NCBI GenBank assembly: GCA_012971835.1
Contig: JAAZFR010000017.1
Coordinates: 1 to 17,650, forward strand
Origin: Erysipelotrichia bacterium
GTDB taxonomy: Bacteria; Bacillota_I; Bacilli_A; RFN20; CAG-826
Reading direction: 5' to 3'
Length of the DNA: 17,650 nt
The notes beneath the pieces were generated by a model. The model was not told where the DNA came from. It worked only from the letters and a program-made list of their open reading frames with translations, and made no database searches. The translations under genes were made by a program, and so were the position numbers. This document shows positions 7,181 through 14,176 of this stretch, one piece after another; the stretch's first letter is position 1; the number at the start of each line of letters is the position of its first letter.

Positions 7181-7213
7181 AAAAGATCGTCTCGCAAATT
7201 GAGACAATCTTTT
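7181..7213. terminator. Bidirectional terminator between lipoprotein and copper operon
   Basis: The arms are AAAAGAT (7181-7187) plus GTCTC (7189-7193), pairing with GAGAC (7201-7205) plus ATCTTTT (7207-7213), with one C/A mismatch and a 7-base loop. Both strands end in a T-run. It lies between the convergent lipoprotein and copZ genes and fits both. Confidence 0.85.
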
Positions 7214-7214
7214 C

Positions 7215-7424
7215 TTATTGAACATTTGTTAGCTTATATCCGGCTTCATCAATCGCCTTTTCAAACTCGCTATCATCAATATCTTGTTTTGATATGACGA
7301 CGGCTGTTTTCGAGTTAAGATTTACTTCGACATCAATGATGCCTTCAATTTCTAAAAGGGCGTTTTTAACGTGATTGACACAATGGTTACAACTCATGCC
7401 TTCAATTCTTAGTGTTTTTTTCAC
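7215..7424 (-). CDS. copZ: Copper chaperone CopZ
   Basis: This 69-residue single HMA domain binds Cu(I) through M-S-C-N-H-C (C12 and C15) and passes it to CopA. The beta-alpha-beta-beta-alpha-beta length is typical. The start is a GTG at 7422-7424, chosen because GGAG lies 9 bases upstream and the copper site then falls at the usual residue 12. The gene overlaps the 3' end of copA by 23 bases in another frame, so its ribosome site is inside copA and translation is probably coupled. It is the last gene of the csoR-copA-copZ operon and is induced with it. Confidence 0.95.
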   Translation of the reverse strand: MKKTLRIEGMSCNHCVNHVKNALLEIEGIIDVEVNLNSKTAVVISKQDIDDSEFEKAIDEAGYKLTNVQ

Positions 7425-9873
7425 TGTTGATTTCTCCTTTCCTTGGTTTGAATCTTTTTAATCTAAGCGCGTTTAAGACGACTGATACTGAAGAAAAACT
7501 CATGGCTGCACCGGCAATCATCGGATCGAGCAATGGCCCATTAAACAAATGGAGAATACCCATCGCGATTGGAATACCAAGTAAGTTGTAGAAAAAGGCC
7601 CAAAAGAGATTTTCTTTAATGTTCTTCATCGTTTTTTTCGATAGTTGAAGAGCGGTTGCTACGTCATTCAAATCACTCTTCATTAAAACAATGTCCGCTG
7701 ATTCCATGGCGATATCAGTTCCTGTTCCGATTGCCATTCCAACATCAGCTTGGGCCAAGGCAATCGCATCATTTATTCCGTCGCCTATCATCGCCACCAC
7801 TTGTCCTTCTTTTTGTAGATTTGCGATGTGTTGTGATTTTTCTTCTGGCATAACTTGCGCTATAACCTGATCAATTCCCACTTGAGACGCAATTGCTTCA
7901 GCTGTTTTTTGATTATCTCCAGTCAACATATAGACTTTGATGCCTTGATGATGCATTTGAGCAATCGCTTCCTTCGAACTTTCTTTAATAGTGTCAGCCA
8001 CTGCGATGATGCCAATTATTCGTTGGCTGGCGGCAACTAACATTATCGTTTTTCCTTCAAACGCTAATTTATTAGCAACTAATGATGAGGCTGATAAATC
8101 GATACTATTTGTCAACATCAACTTTTCATTTCCAACGAAGATTATCTCATCTTCAATCGAGGTTTTAATCCCTTGACCAGGAACATTAACAAAATCAGCC
8201 GTTTTGTCTAAAACAATTTTTCTTTTTTTAGCCTCAGCAATAATTGCTTCGCCAAGTGGGTGCTCACTATGATATTCCGCGCTTGCAGCAATTCTTAAAA
8301 CATTGTTTTCATCGTTGTTTCCGAATACAACAATATCTGTTACCTCGGGTTTTCCTTTGGTAATTGTACCGGTTTTATCAAGAACAACAGTTGTAATTTT
8401 GTGCGCTTTTTCTAACGCTTCACCACTTTTGATTAATATTCCATATTCTGCACCTTTGCCGGTCCCCACCATAATAGCCGTTGGTGTCGCAAGACCTAAT
8501 GCACACGGACAAGCAATGACCAAAACAGCGATCATAACCGATATGGAGAAGGGAAAGCCTTCGCCCATTAACATCCAAAAAGAAAAGGCAATAATTGCTA
8601 ACCCGAGGACAATCGGAACAAAAATTCCCGATATGCGATCAGCCAGTTTTGCAATTGGCGCTTTTGTGCTCTGCGCGTCTTCAACTAACTTAACTATCTG
8701 AGCCAAAGTCGATTCTTTTCCAATTCTTGTAGCTTGATATGTTATTGAGCCGTTTTTATTAATGCTTGCACCAATAACAATATCTCCTTGTTGTTTTTCA
8801 ATCGGCATCGATTCGCCAGTTAACATTGATTCATCAATTGAGGTATAACCTTCAATCACAACTCCATCAACCGGGAGTCTCTCTCCTGGTTTGACAATGA
8901 TGATGTCGCCTTTACTAACATCTTCGACATCGACGATAATTTCAATTCCATCTTTAATGGTTGTAGCGGTTTTTGGGGTGAGATTTATCAGTTTTTTAAT
9001 TGCCTCAGAAGTTTTTCCTTTCGATAAAGCCTCGAAATATTTACCAAGTAAAATCAAGGTGATAATCACCGCGGCCGATTCAAAGTATAAATTTGCTTCG
9101 TTTAGATTACCCAATCCGATTTGGATTGTTGTATATACACCGTATAAAAAGGCGGCCGATGTGCCAAGAGCCACTAATGAATCCATATTTGGATTAAATA
9201 AAAAGAGCGTTTTAAAACCAACGGTGTAAAATTTGTAACCTATGATAACGACGGGTATCGTGAGAATAAGTTGGGCAATTGCAAAGTTAAAAAGATGATG
9301 ATGGGGATCGATAAATAAAGGAAGAGGAAGACCAATCATGTGACCCATTGCAATATAAAGAAGAGGGATGGTAAAAATGAGAGTTAACAAGAATTTAATT
9401 TTTAGAATTGATATTTCTTTATTCTTCTTTGCTTGGTGATTGTCGATTTGATTATCTTGATTAATGCGATATCCCGCAGTCGCTATTCGCTTCTTAAGTT
9501 CACTAATACGAAAACGGTTTGGTTCAACAGTAATTTTTAATTTTTCTGTTGCGAGGTTTACGTTTGCAGTCAAGATGCCTGGAGTTTTTAACGCAGCTTT
9601 TTCAACAGCGCGAACACAGGAAGCGCACGTCATTCCTTCAACATTAAATGATAAATCATCGGTTTCAATCTCGGCTTTATATCCAGCTTTTTTAACACTA
9701 TTTTGAATATCTTCTATTTTTGTTTTTGCATCGTCAAAAGTAACATCCATCTTATTCGTTAAAAGATTGATTGAAACACCTTTTACACCATCAACCTTTT
9801 TTGTTTCTCTTTCGATAGCGCGAACGCATGAAGCACATGTCATGCCTTCAATATCAAATGTTTTCTTGTCCAT
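7402..9873 (-). CDS. copA: Copper-exporting P1B-type ATPase CopA
   Basis: This 823-residue membrane ATPase pumps Cu(I) out of the cell. Two N-terminal HMA domains carry G-M-T-C-A-S-C (C13/C16 and C83/C86). The actuator T-G-E-S is at 352-355. The intramembrane copper site C-P-C is at 455-457, with Y-N and M-S-x-x-S residues in the last two helices (near 763 and 791), the pattern of Cu(I)-specific pumps. The phosphorylated aspartate is D499 in D-K-T-G-T. The nucleotide-domain H-P is at 538-539 and the hinge G-D-G-I-N-D at 697-702. One oddity: the residue after N-D-A is Ile (I704) where most family members have Pro. The start overlaps the csoR stop (TAATG), showing translational coupling. Length and domain order are normal. 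Confidence 0.97.
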   Translation of the reverse strand: MDKKTFDIEGMTCASCVRAIERETKKVDGVKGVSINLLTNKMDVTFDDAKTKIEDIQNSVKKAGYKAEIETDDLSFNVEGMTCASCVRAVEKAALKTPGILTANVNLATEKLKITVEPNRFRISELKKRIATAGYRINQDNQIDNHQAKKNKEISILKIKFLLTLIFTIPLLYIAMGHMIGLPLPLFIDPHHHLFNFAIAQLILTIPVVIIGYKFYTVGFKTLFLFNPNMDSLVALGTSAAFLYGVYTTIQIGLGNLNEANLYFESAAVIITLILLGKYFEALSKGKTSEAIKKLINLTPKTATTIKDGIEIIVDVEDVSKGDIIIVKPGERLPVDGVVIEGYTSIDESMLTGESMPIEKQQGDIVIGASINKNGSITYQATRIGKESTLAQIVKLVEDAQSTKAPIAKLADRISGIFVPIVLGLAIIAFSFWMLMGEGFPFSISVMIAVLVIACPCALGLATPTAIMVGTGKGAEYGILIKSGEALEKAHKITTVVLDKTGTITKGKPEVTDIVVFGNNDENNVLRIAASAEYHSEHPLGEAIIAEAKKRKIVLDKTADFVNVPGQGIKTSIEDEIIFVGNEKLMLTNSIDLSASSLVANKLAFEGKTIMLVAASQRIIGIIAVADTIKESSKEAIAQMHHQGIKVYMLTGDNQKTAEAIASQVGIDQVIAQVMPEEKSQHIANLQKEGQVVAMIGDGINDAIALAQADVGMAIGTGTDIAMESADIVLMKSDLNDVATALQLSKKTMKNIKENLFWAFFYNLLGIPIAMGILHLFNGPLLDPMIAGAAMSFSSVSVVLNALRLKRFKPRKGEINSEKNTKN

Positions 9874-10127
9874 TACAAAATCCTATCGAGCAACTGCTGG
9901 ATTTCCTCAATCTTTTCTTCTGAACTATTTTTTAAAAATGATTCTCTAACGCAATGGTCAAGATGTTCACTAATAATTTGTTTCTGAGCTTTTTTTAATA
10001 GCGCAAGAGTCGCTTGCACTTGATTGGAAATATCGATGCAGTATCTTTGGTTCTCGATCATGCTTATTACAGCATCCAATTGTCCTTTTGCCACTTTTAA
10101 AGTTTTCATCGCTTCTTGGTGTTTCAT
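9873..10127 (-). CDS. csoR: CsoR-type copper-sensing repressor
   Basis: This 84-residue all-helical DNA-binding repressor is released by Cu(I). The copper ligands C30, H55 and C59 keep the C-x24-H-x3-C spacing of known CsoR proteins (45/70/74 in B. subtilis). The start was set at the ATG at 10125-10127 because GGAGGT lies 5 bases upstream. A longer reading frame back to 10190 would start inside the -35 box and translate through the operator, so it is rejected. The gene opens the copper operon and overlaps copA by one base. It should repress its own promoter through the site at 10138-10157. Confidence 0.93.
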   Translation of the reverse strand: MKHQEAMKTLKVAKGQLDAVISMIENQRYCIDISNQVQATLALLKKAQKQIISEHLDHCVRESFLKNSSEEKIEEIQQLLDRIL

Positions 10128-10137
10128 ATCTACCTCC

Positions 10138-10190
10138 ACCCCTCCCATGGGGGGTATCGATATTTTCTCCTTCCTCATGGAAATTGTCAA
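10138..10190 (-). promoter_or_regulatory. Copper operon promoter and CsoR operator
   Basis: On the minus strand a perfect TTGACA (10185-10190) is followed 17 bases on by GAAAAT (10162-10167). The predicted start, near 10155, falls in a C-run/G-run imperfect palindrome centred on CATG (10138-10157; plus strand CCCCTCCC-ATG-GGGGGTA). This has the TACCCC...GGGGTA character of CsoR operators. Promoter and operator overlap, as expected for repression by exclusion. Confidence 0.75.
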
Positions 10191-10225
10191 TTAATGTGGT
10201 TTGAATATGTATTTACATTTCGGTC

Positions 10226-10254
10226 TTTAAATTATTTTGCTGTCTTGCTAAAAT
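10226..10254 (+). promoter_or_regulatory. Promoter of the tetR-led operon
   Basis: TTTAAA (10226-10231) and TAAAAT (10249-10254) are 17 bases apart, and TGC just before the -10 makes it an extended -10 promoter. Transcription should start close to 10261. A TTCGGTC sequence overlapping the -35 (about 10219-10225) repeats half of the palindrome further downstream and may be a second, weaker regulator site. Confidence 0.55.
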
Positions 10255-10260
10255 ACAAGT

Positions 10261-10294
10261 AGGAGTAATTCGGTCGTTTAACCGAATAATTATT
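10261..10294 (+). promoter_or_regulatory. Palindromic operator / mRNA hairpin between the ribosome site and the tetR start
   Basis: ATTCGGTcgtttaACCGAAT (10268-10287) has perfect 7-bp arms and a 6-base centre, a typical size for a TetR autoregulatory site. AGGAG (10261-10265) is 29 bases from the ATG, too far to work linearly. If the palindrome folds in RNA, the gap left is 2 + 7 = 9 bases, an ideal spacing. The element may therefore act in both DNA and RNA. The symmetry is seen; both functions are inferred. Confidence 0.6.
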
Positions 10295-10864
10295 ATGGGT
10301 CGCCCAAAGGGAAGCATAAGCAAAGATAGAATTATCTCAGCTGTCGAGAATCTAATTGCCGCGAAAGGGGTCAAAAACTTTTCGTTACGCGATGTCTCAA
10401 CAAAGGCCAACCTTTCACCTGGAACCATTTATTATCATTACGCAACTAAAGATGAACTTGTCTTCGATGTTATTTCTCGTCATATCGAGAGTTTAAAAGA
10501 AGAATATCTACAGTGGTTGAGTCGTCATGAAAACGACCTTCATCCCCAACGTTTTCTTGAAGTTGTATTTCATAAAAGCGTCAAACTATTTGATCGCGCA
10601 AAAATGCATATATTTTTGATTAACGAATGCCTTGGTGGAAACGAGATTTTAAGAGCAAAATTTATCGAGAAGTATCGCGAGTGGCGAAGCACTCTTCTTA
10701 TCGGCGTTAAAAAAGTATTCGCTCATCTTGAAGACGATGAAGCTTTCGCCTACACCTTAATGCTGATTATTGATGGTCTTGTTGTTCAAGAAATTCTTCA
10801 GGATAACGGATTTGATGAAAATAGACTCGTTAAGATAATGATGAATGTCGGAGACAAAAAATGA
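10295..10864 (+). CDS. TetR/AcrR-family transcriptional regulator
   Basis: This 189-residue regulator has an N-terminal helix-turn-helix at about residues 28-50 (F-S-L-R-D-V-S-T-K-A-N-L-S-P-G-T-I-Y-Y-H-Y), a textbook TetR signature after M-G-R-P-K-G-S. The C-terminal ligand domain (about 60-189) is variable and does not name the inducer. The palindrome directly before its start suggests autorepression and control of the five downstream genes, which follow without gaps (ATGA overlap at 10861-10864). If the operon handles lipids, a fatty alcohol, acyl-CoA or alkyl-glycerol derivative would be a natural inducer, but that is inference. No ribosome site lies at normal distance from the ATG, and no better in-frame start was found upstream. 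Confidence 0.92.
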   Translation: MGRPKGSISKDRIISAVENLIAAKGVKNFSLRDVSTKANLSPGTIYYHYATKDELVFDVISRHIESLKEEYLQWLSRHENDLHPQRFLEVVFHKSVKLFDRAKMHIFLINECLGGNEILRAKFIEKYREWRSTLLIGVKKVFAHLEDDEAFAYTLMLIIDGLVVQEILQDNGFDENRLVKIMMNVGDKK

Positions 10865-12573
10865 CAAATAAACTCCAGCAATCAGTCATAGTAAAAATCC
10901 ATCAGCGTTTTCCGAATGTTATCATAAATGATAAAGATGGGTGCATAAGATTAAGTGGTGAGTTAGACAAATGGGAAGATATTGTCGAGGCTGGCTACTT
11001 AGCAGCCAAAGCCAAAAGTGAAGGGGTTATTAACGACATTATTTTAAAAGGCTACCCTACTCAAAAAATGCGGACGGCGAGTATTAACGATAAAAAATAT
11101 GATGGCACAAGGTGCGATGTATTAATTATCGGCGGGGGTATTGTCGGAGCTGCAATCCTACGCGAATTTACAAAGTATCGCATCGATGCACGCTTGATCG
11201 AAAAGGAAAACGATGTTGCCTTGCATGCCAGCAGCCGGAATGACGGTTGTATTCATGTCGGCATCGATTTACCACGCTACAGTAATAAACACAAATATTT
11301 AAGACGTTCTGTCCAAATATACGAGAAGCTAGCCAAGGATTTAAACGTTGATTACATTCGCCATGGCCAAACATTGGTCTTTAATAAAAACTTAGCTAAA
11401 ATCGCTGTCCCTTTTCTTCTAAAAAGCGCTAACAAAAAGGGAATCAAGGGTGCCCGCTACCTCAGCAAAAAAGAACTATTGAAACGCGAACCAAATATCA
11501 ACAAAGAAGCCAAATTCGCTGTTTTTTTCCCTGAAGGAGCCGTTATTTCTCCTTATAACATGGTTGTCGGACTTGCCGAAAATGCCATCGAAAACGGAGG
11601 ACGTATTTATCTAAATACTGCCGCGATCAAAATTGAATTAGAAAATAGCCTCATTAAATCCGTGGTTACGAATCGCGGTTCGTTTTATCCGAAGGTGGTA
11701 GTCAATGCTGCCGGCACATTCGCCGATGTCGTTGCCAAGATGGCTAATGACCAATTTTTTACCATTCACCCCCGTCGGGGCGTGGAAATGATCCTCGACA
11801 AAAAATTTGCCAAGAAATCAGTGAACTCTACTTTGTCATTCTACTTTGGTAGCAAGGATAAAAAGGCACATACCAAGGGCGGAGGCATTATTCCTACTGT
11901 CGACGGCAATGTCGTTGTCGGTCCGACTGCAGCTGAAACGCCAGAACGCGAAGATTTTTCAACAACCAACGAAGAAATAAATGCCTTGTTTGAAAAACAT
12001 TCATACACGATTCCTTTACTATCTCGAAGCGATGTTATTACCTATTTTGCGGGAATACGTGCTTCGACTTACGAGGAAGACTTTGTGATTAGAAAAGGCA
12101 AGTGGACAACTAATATTATTCATGCCGCTGGCATTCAATCACCAGGGTTAACGGCCGCTCCAGCAATCGCTGAGGATGTCGTAAAAATCTATGAGGAAAT
12201 ATGCAACAGTAAACTCGATTTGAACCCTTCGTTTAACCCCAAACGCACAATCAATTCTCCTCTTGCCTCATTAAGTTTAGAAATGCGTAATAATCTAATA
12301 AAACAAAACCCGGATTATGGTCAAATAATATGTCGGTGTGAGGAAGTCTCAAAAGGCGAAATTATCGATGCTTTAAATCGCCCGCTGGAAATTAATACTT
12401 TGGATGGATTAAAACGACGAATTCGTGCGGGAATGGGGCGCTGTCAAGGTGGATTTTGCCAACAGTTGATCATTCAGCTTATGGCCGAGTACCAAAAGAA
12501 GTCGCTATGCGAAATTAAGAAAAAAGGTGAAGGCTCTGTTTTACTAGGCTGCACCAAGGAGGACATCGCATGA
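10861..12573 (+). CDS. GlpA-like FAD-dependent glycerol-3-phosphate-type dehydrogenase with N-terminal BON-like and C-terminal [2Fe-2S] domains
   Basis: This 570-residue protein has three parts. Residues 1-70 resemble a BON domain (G-C-I-R-L-S-G-E-L-D, an A-rich helix, then E-G-V-I-N-D-I). Residues 84-440 form a DAO/GlpA-type FAD oxidoreductase with G-G-G-I-V-G at 91-96 and a conserved S-S-R-N-D-G-C-I-H near 125. Residues 487-540 form a BFD-type [2Fe-2S] domain with C491, C493, C528 and C533. GlpA-like enzymes oxidise the C2 hydroxyl of glycerol 3-phosphate to a ketone and pass electrons to a partner flavoprotein, here the next gene. The start overlaps the tetR stop (ATGA) and GGAG precedes it. 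The N-terminal domain is not part of standard GlpA. The substrate could be glycerol 3-phosphate or an alkyl derivative. Confidence 0.88.
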   Translation: MTNKLQQSVIVKIHQRFPNVIINDKDGCIRLSGELDKWEDIVEAGYLAAKAKSEGVINDIILKGYPTQKMRTASINDKKYDGTRCDVLIIGGGIVGAAILREFTKYRIDARLIEKENDVALHASSRNDGCIHVGIDLPRYSNKHKYLRRSVQIYEKLAKDLNVDYIRHGQTLVFNKNLAKIAVPFLLKSANKKGIKGARYLSKKELLKREPNINKEAKFAVFFPEGAVISPYNMVVGLAENAIENGGRIYLNTAAIKIELENSLIKSVVTNRGSFYPKVVVNAAGTFADVVAKMANDQFFTIHPRRGVEMILDKKFAKKSVNSTLSFYFGSKDKKAHTKGGGIIPTVDGNVVVGPTAAETPEREDFSTTNEEINALFEKHSYTIPLLSRSDVITYFAGIRASTYEEDFVIRKGKWTTNIIHAAGIQSPGLTAAPAIAEDVVKIYEEICNSKLDLNPSFNPKRTINSPLASLSLEMRNNLIKQNPDYGQIICRCEEVSKGEIIDALNRPLEINTLDGLKRRIRAGMGRCQGGFCQQLIIQLMAEYQKKSLCEIKKKGEGSVLLGCTKEDIA

Positions 12574-13814
12574 AACAATATGATGTCGCCGTAATCGGAG
12601 CAGGACCAGCTGGTTTAGCCGCCGCTTTGAAAGCTAGTCAAAACGGGGGAACAGTAATGCTAATCGAAAGAGAGGCCAAGCTTGGCGGAATTCTCAAACA
12701 ATGTATTCATGATGGTTTTGGTATTACTAGATTTAAAGAGAAACTTAGTGGTCCGGAATACGCTTATCGTGAAATCGCAAAAGTAACCAGTAGCAATGTC
12801 GAAATCAGCACTTTGACTTATGTTATTAACATAGTTAAAGCAGATGATTCTTTTCTTATTACAATTGTCACGCGTGAGGGAATCAAAGAAATAATGGCGC
12901 GCCGTATTATTTTAGCGACTGGGTGTCGAGAAAGAACAGCACGACAAATCTTTATCGATGGGAGCAATCCAAGTGGCATCTTTACCGCAGGGTCGGCACA
13001 ATATTACATTAATATTTTAGGAAAAATGCCAACCAAAAAATGCGTAATTCTAGGTAGTGGCGATATTGGGCTAATTATGGCGCGAAGAATCACTCTTGAG
13101 GGGGGGCAAGTTCTCGGTGTATATGAAGTTAAACCGACACCAAGCGGCTTGACACGCAATATTGTTCAATGTCTAGATGATTTTAAAATTCCTTTATACC
13201 TTTCGCACACCGTTACGCGCGTCTTTGGTGAACAACGGCTCGAGGCTGTCGAAATAGCAAAAGTCGACGAAAGAATGCGCCCCATTGAAGAAACAAAACA
13301 AATCGTAAATTGTGATGCCTTGATTGTATCGGTCGGTTTGATTCCTGAAAACGAAATTGCCGAAAGTTTAAATATCCCGATTAATCCGAAAACGAAAGGT
13401 CCTTATGTTGACCAAAACCTCATGACTTTGGTTGAGGGAGTGTATTCGTGTGGAAACTCACTTCATGTCAGTGATTTGGCCGATTATGTTTCAGAAAGCG
13501 GAGAAATAGCAGGTCACTTTGCAACAAAAAATGCGCTTTCTGCACGAAATTTGCAGGAAATTGCCATCGATAATAATCTCCTTTATTTCGTGCCCTCCCA
13601 TATCGACATTAACGGAAGGCTTGATAACATAGTTGCGTATTTTCGTAGTGCAGCCGAATTTGATAAAGCTACCTTAATAATTGAAAGTGATGGTAAAGAA
13701 ATATTGCGGAAGAAGTACCAGAGACTTCGCCCCCCTGAGATGGAAAAAGTCACCTTCAATGTAAGTGATAAGAACTGTCATTCAATTAGAGTGCGTTTGG
13801 AGGTTGAACAATGA
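12570..13814 (+). CDS. NAD(P)/FAD-dependent oxidoreductase, partner of the GlpA-like subunit
   Basis: This 414-residue flavoprotein of the pyridine-nucleotide-disulfide oxidoreductase fold has an FAD-binding G-A-G-P-A-G at 10-15. It has L-G-G-I-L-K-Q-C-I-H-D-G-F-G near 38-51 and a second dinucleotide site G-S-G-D-I-G near 167-172. No redox-active C-x-x-x-x-C pair of the glutathione-reductase kind is evident. Genes of this type form a triad with a GlpA-BFD protein and a DUF1667 protein, often beside glycerol kinase genes (from memory, Thermotoga has one). Its probable job is electron transfer between the GlpA flavin/iron-sulfur centre and NAD(P) or another acceptor. AAGGAGG lies 7 bases before the ATG, and the gene overlaps both neighbours by four bases (ATGA). 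Confidence 0.88.
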   Translation: MKQYDVAVIGAGPAGLAAALKASQNGGTVMLIEREAKLGGILKQCIHDGFGITRFKEKLSGPEYAYREIAKVTSSNVEISTLTYVINIVKADDSFLITIVTREGIKEIMARRIILATGCRERTARQIFIDGSNPSGIFTAGSAQYYINILGKMPTKKCVILGSGDIGLIMARRITLEGGQVLGVYEVKPTPSGLTRNIVQCLDDFKIPLYLSHTVTRVFGEQRLEAVEIAKVDERMRPIEETKQIVNCDALIVSVGLIPENEIAESLNIPINPKTKGPYVDQNLMTLVEGVYSCGNSLHVSDLADYVSESGEIAGHFATKNALSARNLQEIAIDNNLLYFVPSHIDINGRLDNIVAYFRSAAEFDKATLIIESDGKEILRKKYQRLRPPEMEKVTFNVSDKNCHSIRVRLEVEQ

Positions 13815-14176
13815 AAAAGATATTAACTTGTATTGTTTGCCCAAATGGTTGTCAACTAAGTATTGATGACACAAGCCTTGAGGTGAGCGGTAATAAATGT
13901 CCTCGTGGCCTTTCCTTTGCCATCGAGGAACTAACTAATCCGCAAAGAAGTGTATGTTCAACTGTCAAAACAAACTTGCCGGAATATCCAGTCGTGGCCG
14001 TAAGGACTGATGGCGTGATTTCCAAAAGCAAGATCCCTGATTTAATCAGACTCTTAAAAGAGATTATTCTTGAGGATTATCTCCCAATTGGATCAATCAT
14101 CATTCATAATATTTTTGGAACTGACACTAATGTCATTACAACTGCTGATATGCATAAAGGAGATTTTAAAGTATGA
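13811..14176 (+). CDS. DUF1667 four-cysteine protein, small subunit of the oxidoreductase
   Basis: This 121-residue protein has C7, C10, C14 and C30 in the pattern C-I-V-C-P-N-G-C ... G-N-K-C-P-R-G, which can bind an iron-sulfur cluster or a metal. The following A-x-E-E-L-T-N-P-Q-R block is typical of DUF1667. Members are nearly always next to a GlpA-BFD and a pyridine-nucleotide oxidoreductase gene, as here, so a third subunit or electron-transfer module is the likely role. GGAGG lies 7-8 bases upstream, and ATGA overlaps occur at both ends. The biochemical function is not established to my knowledge. Confidence 0.88.
   Translation: MKKILTCIVCPNGCQLSIDDTSLEVSGNKCPRGLSFAIEELTNPQRSVCSTVKTNLPEYPVVAVRTDGVISKSKIPDLIRLLKEIILEDYLPIGSIIIHNIFGTDTNVITTADMHKGDFKV

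Noticed and set aside
8303..8701. 132-residue open frame on the plus strand opposite copA
   Set aside because: It is antisense to the conserved core of copA, has no ribosome site and resembles no protein; it is a by-product of copA codon use. The same applies to the other plus-strand frames between 7656 and 9949.
10861..14176. Anaerobic GlpABC assignment for the three oxidoreductase genes
   Set aside because: The first subunit resembles GlpA, but the second is a full NAD(P)/FAD oxidoreductase rather than GlpB, and the third is DUF1667 rather than the larger GlpC, so these symbols were not used.
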